A program made the translations under genes and the position numbers. A stretch of DNA of 51,943 bases from Oscillospiraceae bacterium (GTDB lineage Bacteria > Bacillota_A > Clostridia > Oscillospirales > Oscillospiraceae), in NCBI GenBank assembly GCA_017481325.1, contig JAFUPG010000054.1, positions 1-51,943 of the forward strand, written 5' to 3'. Of this stretch, positions 39,912 through 51,600 are shown one piece after another. The notes below the pieces were generated by a model, which worked only from the letters and a program-made list of their open reading frames with translations, did not search any database and was not told where the DNA came from. The stretch's first letter is position 1. Each line of letters opens with the position of its first letter.

Positions 39912-42900
39912 ATGAAAATGATGAAGCGTTTTACCTCTGTTTTACTGGTACTGTGCATGGTGCTGTCTTTGGTACCTGCCATTACCTTCGGTGCAAGCGC
40001 AGCTTCTTACACCAAGGCAACTTCCATTGCTGTGGGCGATACTGTTGTGCTGGTCTGCGAAAGCAAAACGACTGAGCTTAACGGAATTAGCTCTACCAGC
40101 ACGAAGTACGGCATGCAGGTTGCCTACAGCGGCAGCCCCGCCGGTGCGATGGCTTTGGAGGTAGTTGCAGGTACAACTTCCGGTAGCTTTGCCTTTAAAA
40201 ATGGCAGCAACTATCTGAGCTGGTCCTCCGGCAACTCCCTGACCACAGCCACATCTGTGACAGCCAATTCCTCCTGGACTGTGACCTTTGATGCCAGCGG
40301 CAACGCAGTCATTAAAAACGTAAAAGATTCCACACGTCAGCTCCAGTATAATTCCGGCAGCCCCCGTTTCGCCTGCTATACCTCTGCGCAGACGGCAGTC
40401 CAGCTGTATAAGGGCGAATCCTCCGGCGCAGCCTGCACCCACGCTAACACCACCCTGACCGGTGTGGTGGCGGCTACCTGTACCTCCACCGGCTATACCG
40501 GCGACGAGGTCTGCGATGATTGCGGCGCTAAAGTGACCACCGGCTCTACCACCGCAAAGATCGATCATAACTATGTCAGCGGCACTTGCTCTATGTGCGG
40601 CGCAGCCGATCCCTCTGCCAGCACCGGCGACTATTCCGGCCGCTACTATATTGCTGCCATCCGTACCAGCGGCAATTATTTCTACATGACCAATGACCTG
40701 GGCACTGCCTCCACCAAGCGCTATCAGGCAGTAGACTCCGGCCTGACTACTCTGCCCGCTTCCATTGCCTCCGCAGAGGCCAATAAGATCTTTGTCCTGC
40801 AGAAGAATGCCGATGGCACTTACCTGCTCTATGCTGAGGGCATCTCCGGCGACAATAAGTATCTGGGCTATACCTCCGGCAACTCCGGCACTCTGGTAGC
40901 TGTGGCTTCTGCCCTTAATCTTACCGTAACTCCCAACGGCTCTGCATACAATATCCATTTTACTGCTTCCGATGCAGAGCGTTATCTTGCCCTTAATGGT
41001 ACCTCCGGAACGAACTACTTCGCCTGGTACAAGAGCGGCCAGAAGCAGGATCTGACCCTGATCCCCGTAAGCGGAACCTCCTCCTGCAGCCATACCAACA
41101 CCACGACTACTACGGTCGATGCTACCTGCACCACTCCCGGCTCTACCACTGTGACCTGTGATGATTGCGGCCAGACCCTTAGCACTACCACGATCCCTGT
41201 CATCGACCATAACTATGTAGACGGCACTTGCTCTGTCTGCGGCGCAGCTGATCCCGGCAGCGGCGAGTCCGGCGGTGAAGAAGGCGGCGATACCACTGTT
41301 ACCACCGTGGCCACCATCAAGATCATCACCGGTATCGGCAAGGCCTGGTTTGTAGACGGCGAAGGCAACAAGTATGCCCTGAGAGATGATAGCCATAACC
41401 CCCTGGGCACCGAGGCCACCGAAAAGGCTCAGGTCTACCGTGCAGATGTTCCCACCAACGGCACCATTACCCTGGTGCTGCAGCCCGATACTACCCAGCG
41501 TCTTGCCTGTATTGAGAAGTCCAGCGATCGTCTGGAGCCCTCTGCCTACCCCTACGACAGCGCCAATGGCTACTTTACCTACACCTTTACCGCCAGCGCT
41601 ACTACCACCAATAACTATTTCCGTATTACCTTCCTGCCCCGTCTGGCTGACGGCGGCTACACCGCGGTTCAGGCCACCGAGAGTGCCACCGGTGCAGCCA
41701 TCACCCCGGGCATCTATGTGATGACCGGCCTGAGAACCCCCGAGACCTATACCACCAACGCCCACAGCGTGGATACCACCTATCTGCTCTATGCCGATAC
41801 CTATACCGTTGTGGACGACAGTAATGCAGCCGTGGGCAGAAAGTCCTCCGCCCTCCAGCTGTCCAGCGTGGGTGTGTTCCTGAATACGGAAGATCCCTAC
41901 CTGATGACCGCTGTCAATAAGAACCATCTGGTGAACATCCAGACCTCCGGCGATCACTACACCATCGGCCTGGTAGGTGCTGAGGGCTACTACCTGAAGG
42001 CCATCAGCGGCAATAACCTGAACGCTACCAACAATCTCAGCGACTCCGGTGTTCTCTGGGACATCACCTATCTGTCTGACGGCGCTTATAAGATCGTCAA
42101 CGTAGACACCGGCAGAACCCTGCTGTTCAACTCTGCCGAGGCAAACCTGCAGTTCCGTGCCTATAATCTGGCTACCAGCTCCCTGAAGCTGGCAGAGAAC
42201 GCTCCCATTCTCTACCGTGCAGCCAAGGCCAGCCAGCTGGTCACCTACACCGTGACCTCCGGCACCGGCACCGGCTCCATCTATGCCAATAACAACTCCA
42301 CCGCCTCTGCCGTGGCCTCCGGTACTTACCAGACCATCGACAGCCAGCTGACCTTCACCTTCACCCCTGCCTTCGGCTACCAGCTGGCATCCGTCACCGT
42401 CAACGGCACGGCCGTGGAAGTGAACGAGGATGGCACCTACACCTGCACCGTAGAGGAAGGCACCGACATCCATGTTGAGGCCAGCTATGAGCTCATTCCC
42501 GCCACCAACAATATCACCGTCTACTTCTATGTCAACGGTGAGCAGAAGGATAGCCTCGAAGCCACGGTTGCCAACTCCTATGTTCTGGATATCAGCACCC
42601 TGGGCGATGTTACGGTGGTAAATCCCGTTACCAATACGGAGACCACCTATCGCTACGAAGATCTGTCCTTCAGCCTCTCCCAGGTAGAGCGTGAGGATGC
42701 TGTTGTTTCGACCTATTATGACCTGCTGTCTACCATTCTGGTGCAGGACGGCGATGTGATCCGTGCATACTTCACCACCACTGAGGTTACGCTGAATAAG
42801 ACTGCGATCGAGACCACCGATAAGAATACCACGGTCAATGATGCCAACGGCGGTCTGAACCTCGAGAACTTCACCGATACCAACAATACCGACCCCAATG

Positions 42901-45900
42901 GAAACGTAAAGCAGACCTTTGAGATCACCCTCAATGCCCAGTCCTTCTCCACGGGTGCCGACAAAATCGAGGGCAATACCGACGTGATCCTGGTTTTGGA
43001 TAACTCCAACTCCATGCACCATAAAGATGCAGGCTCCACTGTTTCCGGCTATCTGAGCGCCAGCTCCAGCACCGCTGACAGCCTGTCCATTGTGGAGGAA
43101 TTGGACAACGATTCTATTTGGACCATCAATATCACCGATGGTGTGGCCACAGTGAGAACCGTGGGCGCATATACCCATAACACTCTGGGCTTTGATGCCA
43201 CCAATAATGTCTTTGGTGCATATACGTCTACCAATAGTCTGGTTGGTGTTACGCTGTGGAGATATGACGAAACTGCAAACAGTAATGCGGGCGGCTGGAA
43301 GAAAGTCACGAGTGAAGATCAGCTGGTAAGCGGCGACCGTGTTGCCATTCTGGATGCCGACACCACCAACTATGGCATGAACAATTATCTCAATGAGAAC
43401 GGTCAGTTTACCACAGTTGACACTTCCGAATCGATTCCTAATGCAATTACCTTCACTCTGGCAAAGACGAGATATGAGGATTCCTTTATCTATTCCTTCA
43501 GCTCCACTGGAATTACTCTCGCCGGTAAGACCAACTCTGAGTACACTCTGGCAGCTCTCGACAAATTCTATGATACGGTATTCTCCGTGCCCGGCAACCG
43601 TGTAGGCGTTGTCAAGTTCGAAACGGAGGCATTTGCCTGGAACGGTTCCTCCTTCGTTGCTTACAATGGCTCCCAGAACCCCAGCAATTATTCCCTGACC
43701 TATGAAAGCTGCTTCATGAGCACCAAGGCTGCTGCTCAGGCTGCATCCGATGCTGCCATTGGCAATCAGGAAACTGCAGAAAATGCCGGTGCAACCAACA
43801 TGGTCGGTGCATGGCTCATGACCTATACCATGTGCAACCTGTTTGACGGAACCAACGGAAGAAATCTGGTCATCGTTTTCTTTACTGATGGTGTTCCTAC
43901 GGCGACCTATGTAACCGATGAAGAGGGCTATTGGAGCACTCCTGACACGGACTTCCAAGCCCCATTGTCCAGCCGCACATTCACGAGCAGCGTCAAGGTA
44001 TATGCAGGCCATGGAACAACCACCAGCGGAACGCTTGCTGCCGGTACGTATGGCTTCATTCATGGTGGCGGCGGCGGCGCGGATACCTCTGCAGTAGAGT
44101 ACAGCGATGCATTGTATCTGGCTCAGGCTGTACGCAGCAAGTTAGAAACAAAGTTTGGGGAGCGTTTTGCCATCCACAATATCGGCCTTTTCAATGAAGG
44201 TGCAAGTGAAGATGAGCAAATTGAGTATCCTGAATTGATTGCAAATCTGCTGTGCGCAAGAGAGTATGATTCCAATGGTAATTTGAGCAATCAGACCAAG
44301 CAGTGGAATAATGCTGATTATCCCGCAAGCACCCAAACCGAAATGACAAATGTGCTGTATATTCCGGACGGGGATACCTATTATCACTACATTCGTTCGA
44401 CTGATGCTCCGGTTTCGTATTACAACTACGCAAATGTAGGTGCATATCTAACCGATTCCACAAAATGGATCGATACGGATCCCTACGCAGACTCCTATGT
44501 CTCCGTTACCGGTAACGTAGATGCGGAGCTGAAGGATGCTTTCGATTCGATCGCAGTATCCATCACTCCGGGTAAGAAGGTACAGGGTACCATTGAGGAT
44601 ACCATCCCTGCAGGCTTTAAGCTGACCGATGACAGCAAGGCCGAGCTGGAAGCTGATGGCTGGACCGTTACCGTCAATGACGACGGCACCACCACCATTG
44701 TCAAGCCTAATGTCATTGCGGATGCTGACGGCGAGTCCTTCACCTATGAGATCGAGTATCAGGGCGATGGCTACGGTGCAGTTTATACCAACGTGAAGGC
44801 CAAGTATATCTACGAAGGCGTCGATGACAATGAGACCTATGAGTCCTACTTCCCCATGCCTGTTGTAGACGTGATCCCCTGGACAGTCAATGACGGCTAC
44901 ACCGCCGATACCAACGTCGCAGTTACCCTGGACGTTATGAAGAACGACCTCTTTGAGGCGCTCACCGCCGGTGGCTACATCGTGGGCAATCTCACCGTCA
45001 CCCTCACCGATGCCAACGGCACTCCCACCACCTATCTGGGCGCTGAGGTCGGTGCCTTCGACGCAGTGGTCGACCCCGCCAGTAACACCGTCAGCTTCGT
45101 AACTGAGGTGGGTGGCAACAGCACCTTCTACTATGTGGTCTCCGCCGAGGTCACCGCACCCGATGGTACCGTCACCACCGTCTACTCCAGAGCCACCCGT
45201 GTGGACGTGCTCACCGTCTCTGCTGAAAATATCAGTGATGTGGACGTGGCTATGGCAGGCGTAGGCGACAGTGTCAGCGTCGATCTTCTTGCCAACGATC
45301 ACTTCGAATCCGGCGACTACACCACGGAAAACAGCGTCGTCCTCACCGATGCCAATGGCAACGAGCTGACTTCCTCTACCATCGGCATCCTGACCAATGT
45401 CTCCGTTGATGAGGAGACCGGTGTCCTGAGCTATACCGCCGCAGAAAGTGGCGTTGAGCAGTTCTGGTATGTCAATACCGTCACCGCCACCGATTCCAAC
45501 GGCAACTCCACCAGCGTTTCCACGCCTCCCACCAAGGTCACCATCCTGGTAGTAGACGATGCGGTTCTGGTGGTGGACTATGGCTATACCACCGAGGCTC
45601 TGCAGGTACATGCCGACCTCACCGCCTATACGGTTGCTGACGGCGTGACCCTTGCCGATGTGGTGGATGTTACCTATCCCGCTGCCAATGGCACCTACGG
45701 CGCAGCTAACTTCCATAACGGCGCTTTCAACTTCACCCCCGCCACTACCATGTTCGGCGGCCTGGATGTCTTCACCTACACCGTGAAGATCACCAAGAAT
45801 ACCTACAATGTCCGCACGGCTACCTATGAGCCCACGGTCACTGTAGTTCCCGCCAACTCCGTCCACTATGAGGAGTCCTTCCTGAACTATGCAACCACCG

Positions 45901-48350
45901 GCGTGGATCTCAACGGCAATGCCCTGACCACCTGGTCTGACGAAGGCACTGCAGCCGACCGCAAGCAGAGCACCGAAAACGCTCTCTACGGCAACGACGC
46001 TGTCTATGCCATCATCGAGAGCTACTCCGGCAACTCCGGCAAGCTGGCCACCGTCACCGAGGCCAACCCCACTGCCGTTGCTTACTTCAACTTCACCGGC
46101 ACCGGCTTCGACCTCTACGGTCTGTCCAGCCAGGATACCGGCTTCCTCCTGGCAGAGATCTACACCTATGATGCCTCTGCGGAAAACAACCTGGGTACCA
46201 TCAAGAAGTATGTCATGGTCGATACCTACATCCAGGGCAAGACCTATGAGCAGCTGCCCATCCTCGGCTGCAGAGACCTGCCCTACGGCGACTATGCGGT
46301 GAAGCTCCGTGTGGTCTACGAGAAGGCCTTCGATCACAACCTGCCCGCCACCAAGAACGAGGGCATCAAGAACGAAGACTACTACCGTCAGCTTCTGGGT
46401 CTCCAGGCCGGTGTTCCCATGGAACTGAGCCTCAACGAGACTACTGCCCCCGCAACCCGTACCGTTCCCACTGCCACCCTGGGCAGTTACAGCATTGTTC
46501 TGGACGGCATCCGCATTTACCAGCCTCTGAACGCCAGCCCCGCCGATGCTCTGGCCAACAGCCTCTACAGCGAGGCAGGGGAGCTGGGCGCCAACTTCTA
46601 CCGTGTCCGTGACCTGCTCCTGTCTGCCGATGCCTGGGCAGATGCCGCAGGCAACGTCAATGGCGTGGTCTACATCGCCGCCGATGCCAACTATACCGGC
46701 GCCGATAACCAGGATTCTTCCATCGATACCGATGCTCCCACACTCGATGATCCCACAACGGAAGAAACCGAAATCGAGGGCGTGTACCTGACTCCCACCC
46801 AGAGCTTTAAGTTAGACGAGAGCAACTACCTGGTAGATCCCGCCACCGGCAGCCGTGCAGTGATCAACGTGGACGGCACCGACTATGAGATCTATGTCGT
46901 CATCGTGGACGGCGAAGACGGCGGCAAGCGCAACGAGTACTGCTACAACAACGGTACCGAAGAAGTGGTCATCTCTGCCGAGCAGATTGAGGCCATGGGC
47001 CTGATGCATGCCAAGAACTACTATGAGGCCATCGGCCCCAAGTATGAGCTCTACCTCACCAACGGCAACGGCATCGCCTTCAACGTTGGCGCAGACAAGC
47101 TGCTGCACCTGAGCATGAAGCTGCCCGTAGGCGAGACTGCCACCCTGCAGGCCTACGTGGACGGCCAGTGGATCGATGCAGCCAACGTTTCTTCCAGAAC
47201 AGAGCTGTACTACGACCTGTCCACCTGTGTCAATGCCGACGGCAACGTGATCCTGAAGTGCGCCGCCGCTGCGGATGCAGTTCTCTCCCTGTGCAACATC
47301 AAGACCATGAACGCTCCCACTACTTCCCGCAGCGCTGTCTACATGGCCGCTGCAGCCCTCAATGGTCTGGAGGTTGAGAGCGAAGGCAGCTTCAAGATCA
47401 GTCACAGTGTCAGCTTTGACTCCGATCTTAAGATGAACTACCGCATCAAGTACAGCGATCTGGAAACTCTGGTTCCCAACTATGTTACCGACGGTGCATA
47501 CCTGGTCGTCGAGAAGGACCGCTATCCCATGGGCAGCGGCACTACCAACGTAGAGCTCGTAACTCTTTATCCCGACCTGGCTGCGGATTCCGAGCGCATG
47601 ATCTTTGTTCTCGACGGCATCCAGTCTGTGGAAATGGGCAGCGAGCTGCGGGCCGTGCTCCATGTCTTTGATGAAAACGGCAATGAGTATACTACTCCTG
47701 TGGATGTCTACTCCATTCTGGATTATGCCCGAAGCTGCTTCAGCAAGTACACCTACGAAGAGCAGCCTGAGTTCTATACCCTGCTGATCGACACCCTGAA
47801 CTACGGTGCTGCAGCCCAGGTCACTTTCGACCGCCGTGCAAATGAGCTGGTCAATGCAGGTATGGATGCATACCAGCAGTATGCAACCACCGAACTCTCT
47901 GCCCAGCTGACCGACGTGAGAACCTATGTGGATAATGACCGCAGCATCACTGCTGTAACCGCCATGGGCTTCAACGTCACCTTTGCAGATAAGACCGAGA
48001 TCAATGCAAAGCTGACGCTTGCTGAGGGTTACACCAAGGCCGACATTACTGCGGTAAAGGTTCTGGATGAAAGTGGAAAGCTGGTTGCGACTCTGACGCA
48101 GTTCATCGAACTGGCAGACGGCAGAATCCAGGTTACCTTCAGTGATATCAAGTCCGTAAATATGCGTGATATGTACTATTTCGTGGCTTATATCGGGGAA
48201 GAGGTTGCCTCTCAGAATGTTGGCTACAGTGTAGAGGCCTACGCCAAGAGCTGCATCGCCTCCGGCGATTCTGCACTGGCCGAGCTTGCTATGGCTACCA
48301 TCTGCTACGGTGACTCTGCCAAGGCATACTTCGAGAGCCTTGCCAACTAA
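39912..48350 (+). CDS. Giant secreted vWA surface protein (2812 aa)
   Basis: ATG 39912 follows AGGAGG; signal peptide 1-31 (A-S-A-A). Order: beta-domains; two Cys/His-rich modules (about 175-230, 392-450; C-x-H-x-N-T...C-x2-C-G...C-S-x-C-G); more beta repeats; a vWA domain about 1022-1500 with MIDAS D1030-N-S-N-S and T-D1326-G-V-P, split by an insert of about 170 residues; an isopeptide-like domain (about 1520-1650); two cadherin/Ig-like domains; a long C-terminal half homologous to the 2349-aa protein (V-V-P-A-N-S-V-H-Y-E, F-x-G-T-G-F-D-L); and the shared C-terminal module (about 2495-2812). MIDAS adhesins bind ligands through a metal ion. It is followed by a terminator. Role in adhesion is inference. 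Confidence 0.88.
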   Translation: MKMMKRFTSVLLVLCMVLSLVPAITFGASAASYTKATSIAVGDTVVLVCESKTTELNGISSTSTKYGMQVAYSGSPAGAMALEVVAGTTSGSFAFKNGSNYLSWSSGNSLTTATSVTANSSWTVTFDASGNAVIKNVKDSTRQLQYNSGSPRFACYTSAQTAVQLYKGESSGAACTHANTTLTGVVAATCTSTGYTGDEVCDDCGAKVTTGSTTAKIDHNYVSGTCSMCGAADPSASTGDYSGRYYIAAIRTSGNYFYMTNDLGTASTKRYQAVDSGLTTLPASIASAEANKIFVLQKNADGTYLLYAEGISGDNKYLGYTSGNSGTLVAVASALNLTVTPNGSAYNIHFTASDAERYLALNGTSGTNYFAWYKSGQKQDLTLIPVSGTSSCSHTNTTTTTVDATCTTPGSTTVTCDDCGQTLSTTTIPVIDHNYVDGTCSVCGAADPGSGESGGEEGGDTTVTTVATIKIITGIGKAWFVDGEGNKYALRDDSHNPLGTEATEKAQVYRADVPTNGTITLVLQPDTTQRLACIEKSSDRLEPSAYPYDSANGYFTYTFTASATTTNNYFRITFLPRLADGGYTAVQATESATGAAITPGIYVMTGLRTPETYTTNAHSVDTTYLLYADTYTVVDDSNAAVGRKSSALQLSSVGVFLNTEDPYLMTAVNKNHLVNIQTSGDHYTIGLVGAEGYYLKAISGNNLNATNNLSDSGVLWDITYLSDGAYKIVNVDTGRTLLFNSAEANLQFRAYNLATSSLKLAENAPILYRAAKASQLVTYTVTSGTGTGSIYANNNSTASAVASGTYQTIDSQLTFTFTPAFGYQLASVTVNGTAVEVNEDGTYTCTVEEGTDIHVEASYELIPATNNITVYFYVNGEQKDSLEATVANSYVLDISTLGDVTVVNPVTNTETTYRYEDLSFSLSQVEREDAVVSTYYDLLSTILVQDGDVIRAYFTTTEVTLNKTAIETTDKNTTVNDANGGLNLENFTDTNNTDPNGNVKQTFEITLNAQSFSTGADKIEGNTDVILVLDNSNSMHHKDAGSTVSGYLSASSSTADSLSIVEELDNDSIWTINITDGVATVRTVGAYTHNTLGFDATNNVFGAYTSTNSLVGVTLWRYDETANSNAGGWKKVTSEDQLVSGDRVAILDADTTNYGMNNYLNENGQFTTVDTSESIPNAITFTLAKTRYEDSFIYSFSSTGITLAGKTNSEYTLAALDKFYDTVFSVPGNRVGVVKFETEAFAWNGSSFVAYNGSQNPSNYSLTYESCFMSTKAAAQAASDAAIGNQETAENAGATNMVGAWLMTYTMCNLFDGTNGRNLVIVFFTDGVPTATYVTDEEGYWSTPDTDFQAPLSSRTFTSSVKVYAGHGTTTSGTLAAGTYGFIHGGGGGADTSAVEYSDALYLAQAVRSKLETKFGERFAIHNIGLFNEGASEDEQIEYPELIANLLCAREYDSNGNLSNQTKQWNNADYPASTQTEMTNVLYIPDGDTYYHYIRSTDAPVSYYNYANVGAYLTDSTKWIDTDPYADSYVSVTGNVDAELKDAFDSIAVSITPGKKVQGTIEDTIPAGFKLTDDSKAELEADGWTVTVNDDGTTTIVKPNVIADADGESFTYEIEYQGDGYGAVYTNVKAKYIYEGVDDNETYESYFPMPVVDVIPWTVNDGYTADTNVAVTLDVMKNDLFEALTAGGYIVGNLTVTLTDANGTPTTYLGAEVGAFDAVVDPASNTVSFVTEVGGNSTFYYVVSAEVTAPDGTVTTVYSRATRVDVLTVSAENISDVDVAMAGVGDSVSVDLLANDHFESGDYTTENSVVLTDANGNELTSSTIGILTNVSVDEETGVLSYTAAESGVEQFWYVNTVTATDSNGNSTSVSTPPTKVTILVVDDAVLVVDYGYTTEALQVHADLTAYTVADGVTLADVVDVTYPAANGTYGAANFHNGAFNFTPATTMFGGLDVFTYTVKITKNTYNVRTATYEPTVTVVPANSVHYEESFLNYATTGVDLNGNALTTWSDEGTAADRKQSTENALYGNDAVYAIIESYSGNSGKLATVTEANPTAVAYFNFTGTGFDLYGLSSQDTGFLLAEIYTYDASAENNLGTIKKYVMVDTYIQGKTYEQLPILGCRDLPYGDYAVKLRVVYEKAFDHNLPATKNEGIKNEDYYRQLLGLQAGVPMELSLNETTAPATRTVPTATLGSYSIVLDGIRIYQPLNASPADALANSLYSEAGELGANFYRVRDLLLSADAWADAAGNVNGVVYIAADANYTGADNQDSSIDTDAPTLDDPTTEETEIEGVYLTPTQSFKLDESNYLVDPATGSRAVINVDGTDYEIYVVIVDGEDGGKRNEYCYNNGTEEVVISAEQIEAMGLMHAKNYYEAIGPKYELYLTNGNGIAFNVGADKLLHLSMKLPVGETATLQAYVDGQWIDAANVSSRTELYYDLSTCVNADGNVILKCAAAADAVLSLCNIKTMNAPTTSRSAVYMAAAALNGLEVESEGSFKISHSVSFDSDLKMNYRIKYSDLETLVPNYVTDGAYLVVEKDRYPMGSGTTNVELVTLYPDLAADSERMIFVLDGIQSVEMGSELRAVLHVFDENGNEYTTPVDVYSILDYARSCFSKYTYEEQPEFYTLLIDTLNYGAAAQVTFDRRANELVNAGMDAYQQYATTELSAQLTDVRTYVDNDRSITAVTAMGFNVTFADKTEINAKLTLAEGYTKADITAVKVLDESGKLVATLTQFIELADGRIQVTFSDIKSVNMRDMYYFVAYIGEEVASQNVGYSVEAYAKSCIASGDSALAELAMATICYGDSAKAYFESLAN

Positions 48351-48365
48351 AAACCAATCCTAAGA

Positions 48366-48402
48366 CAGGCGCCGTGAGGGAAAACCTCACGGCGCTGTTT
48401 CA
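48366..48402 (+). terminator. Terminator of the 2812-aa gene
   Basis: An 11-bp stem (GCGCCGTGAGG with CCTCACGGCGC, 5-nt loop) and a short TTT tail. The following 48403-48541 holds nothing recognisable except the start of the next promoter. Confidence 0.82.
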
Positions 48403-48541
48403 ATCCATGAAACAAGAAAAAGAACCAGCCCAGAAACCGACGCCCTCCAAGCTTCACTGCCCCGTTCCACCTTACGAAACGAAAACAGTCGATTATAGCA
48501 AAATGCACAAATTTTGCTGAAAAATTCTAACTTTTTGACAA

Positions 48542-48571
48542 TTGCCAAGAAGATACTTGCTATACTATAAT
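48542..48571 (+). promoter_or_regulatory. Promoter of the amylase gene
   Basis: TTGCCA (48542-48547), 18-bp spacer, TATAAT (48566-48571). A second pair, TTGACA at 48535 with TATACT at 48561, has a 20-bp spacer and is less likely. Confidence 0.6.
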
Positions 48572-48619
48572 TTAATTGTCTTTGTGCGCAAAATATTAAT
48601 TAGGAGGAATTTATAGCGT

Positions 48620-51600
48620 ATGATGAATCTGTTGAAACGTTTCCACAACAGCAGCTGGATCAAGCGCGCCCTGAGCCTCTGCCTGGCTCTGGCCATGGTG
48701 TTTGCTCTGCTGCCCGCAATGTCCAACTCTGCCGATGCTCTGGCAGCAGGGGACACTGTCTACCTGAAGCCCAATTCCAACTGGACCCAGGCAGGCGCCC
48801 GCTTTGCTATCTACTACTTCGGCGCAGGCGAGACTTGGGTCGATATGACCGACTCCGATGGAGACGGCGTCTATGAGAGCGTCATCCCCACCGGTGGTTA
48901 TACCTCCATGATCTTCTGCCGTATGAACCCCTCTGCTGCGGCCAACAACTGGAACAACAAGTGGAACCAGACCGCTGATCTGGCCATCCCCACCGACGGC
49001 ACCAATCTTTACACCGTTAAAGCCGGTACTTGGGACAAGGGCGGCGGAACCTGGTCTGCCTTTGAAGGCGTTGTGGAGCCCGAGCCCGAGCTCACTCCTC
49101 CCGCAGCCGGAACCACCCTGTACTTCAAGCCGGGTAGCCAGTGGGGCAGTGATGCCGCCCGCTATGCTGCTTACTTCTTTGACTCCAACAACAATGCTGT
49201 TTGGGTTGACCTGACCGATACCGATGGCGACGGCTACTTCGAGGTCGTCATCCCCGCCGGCGGCTATACTACCGTCATTTTCTGCCGTATGGACGGCACC
49301 ATCCTGGAGAACTCCTGGGACGCCAAGTTCAACCAGACCCTTGACCTCCCTCTGGACGAGAACTACAACTGCTTCACCATGGACGATGCCACCCAGTGGG
49401 AAACCTCTGCAGACGGCACCTGGAGCGTTTATACTCCTTCCGGATCCGGTGGCAATGAAGGCGGCGAAGGTGGAGAAGGAGGCGAAACTACTCCTGCTGA
49501 GTACTGCCTGGTCGGCTTCATCAACGGCGCTGACGATGGCAACGGCGATGACTATGCCTCCACCAATCACAAGTTCGTCAATGGCTCCCTGACCATGACC
49601 TTCACCGAGACCAGCTATGTCTTTGTGAAGACCACCGACAACGCTAACTGGTACATGACCCAGACCTTCACCCAGGGCACTACCGCTACGCTCTACAACA
49701 CTTCCACCGGTGCCATGGAGAAAATGCAGGTACCCGCAGGCGAAGTTACCTTCACCCTGGTCGTCAATGCGGATGGCACCCTGACCCTGAGCTATACCGT
49801 TGCAGGCGGCGGCGATACCTCCGCATCCGACTACTATCTCTTCGGCTATATCGACCGTGCTGACTACGGTGTAGGCGACGACTATGCCACTCTGGGCAAG
49901 TACGGCTTCGACGAGAACGGCAAGCTGACCACCTCCTTTGTAGCTGACAGCTACGTGGGTGTTAAGTCTGCCGACCTGTCCTGCTGGTATCAGACCGATG
50001 GCTGGAAGGGCAGCGTGACCTCCGCTACCCTCATCGACTCCAACTATTTCCCCAATGTCAATGTCAACACCCTGGACAAGCTCTTTGTCCCCGGCGGCGT
50101 GGAGATCACCTTCACCCTGACTGTCAACAATGACCATACCGTCACCCTGAGCTATGAAGCCGATACCCTCCAGGTTGAGGATACCAGCGGCATCCAGGAC
50201 GGCACGACCCTCCATGCCTGGAACTGGTCCTTCAATCAGATTGCCAGCAATATGGAGCAAATCGCAGAAATGGGCTTTACCGCGATTCAGACCTCTCCTG
50301 TACAGCCCCTGAAGGAGCCTACCAACCTGTCTCACCACAGTATCGAGGGCAACTGGTGGGTCTACTACCAGCCCGTTGATTTCGTTATCACCACCGACTC
50401 CGGCAATGCTCTGGGCACCAAGACTGAGCTGGAAGAGATGATCGCTGTTGCCCATGAGTATGGCATCAAGGTCATCGTTGACGTAGTTGCCAACCACCTG
50501 GGTAACGCCACCGGTAACGATCTTGCCGAGGCCATCCCCGACTATCTCCGCAACAACGACTACTGGCACGATATCACCCAGAACACCTCTCAGGACGACT
50601 ATGATAATGGCAACCGTGCCGGCATCACCGGTAAGTGCATGGGCGGTCTGCCTGATCTGAACACTGCCAACAAGGATGTGCAGAACTATGTGCTGGACTT
50701 CCTGAAGGAGTGTATCGATATCGGCGTTGACGGCTTCCGCTTTGACGCTGCCAAGCACATTGAGACTCCCGATGATGCTGCCGGTGTTGCCAGCGACTTC
50801 TGGCCCACCGTCATTGGCGGGGCAAGAGCCTATGCCGAGGAAACCAGAGGCATCGACCTCTACTGCTACGGCGAGACTCTGGACGAGCCCGGCGGCATGC
50901 TCCCCATCTCCGCATATACCAAGTATATGTCCGTTACCGATAACTCCTGGGGCAACACCCTCCGTGGTAACATTGCAGCCGGTACCGCTGCCATTAACGA
51001 AGGCTACAACAAGGTAGCCAATCCCGGTCAGCTGGTTGTTTGGGCAGAGTCCCATGATACCTTTGCCGATGGCACTTCCTCCGGCGTAACGGCGACCCAG
51101 ATTAATAGAACCTGGGCTCTGGTCGCAGCCCGTGCCGATGTTATGGGCCTTTATCTTGCCCGTCCCGAAAGCGTGGAAGATCCCATCGGTAACTTCGATA
51201 CTACCAACTGGACCGATGCCATTGTCAAGGCTGTAAACCAGTTCCATACGCATTTCGTCGGCCAGGACGAGATCGTCAGCACCTACGGCGACCTCATTTA
51301 CATTGAGCGTGGTACCTCCGGCGTGGTTATTGTTGCGCCCAATGCAGCAGCGGGTCAGTATGTCGAGGTTGATATTCCTGTCTACGCTATGGAAGACGGC
51401 ACCTACACCGATCAGCTGATCGGTATGGACTACACCGTCAGCAATGGTCGTCTCACCGGTACTATCTATATCAATGGTGTTTCCGTTGTCTATAACAAGC
51501 CTGCCTGTGCGCATGAGAACACCACAACCACTACCTTAGATCCCACTTGCGAGGACTGGGGTCAGACCTATGTCCAGTGTGATGACTGCGGCGCTATTGT

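Noticed and set aside
39942..44063. Very long open frame antisense to the 2812-aa gene (also 33732-36845 minus and 202-2835 plus)
   Set aside because: No signal, motif or ribosome binding site. These frames are open because the sense genes have strong codon bias; the sense proteins have clear domains.
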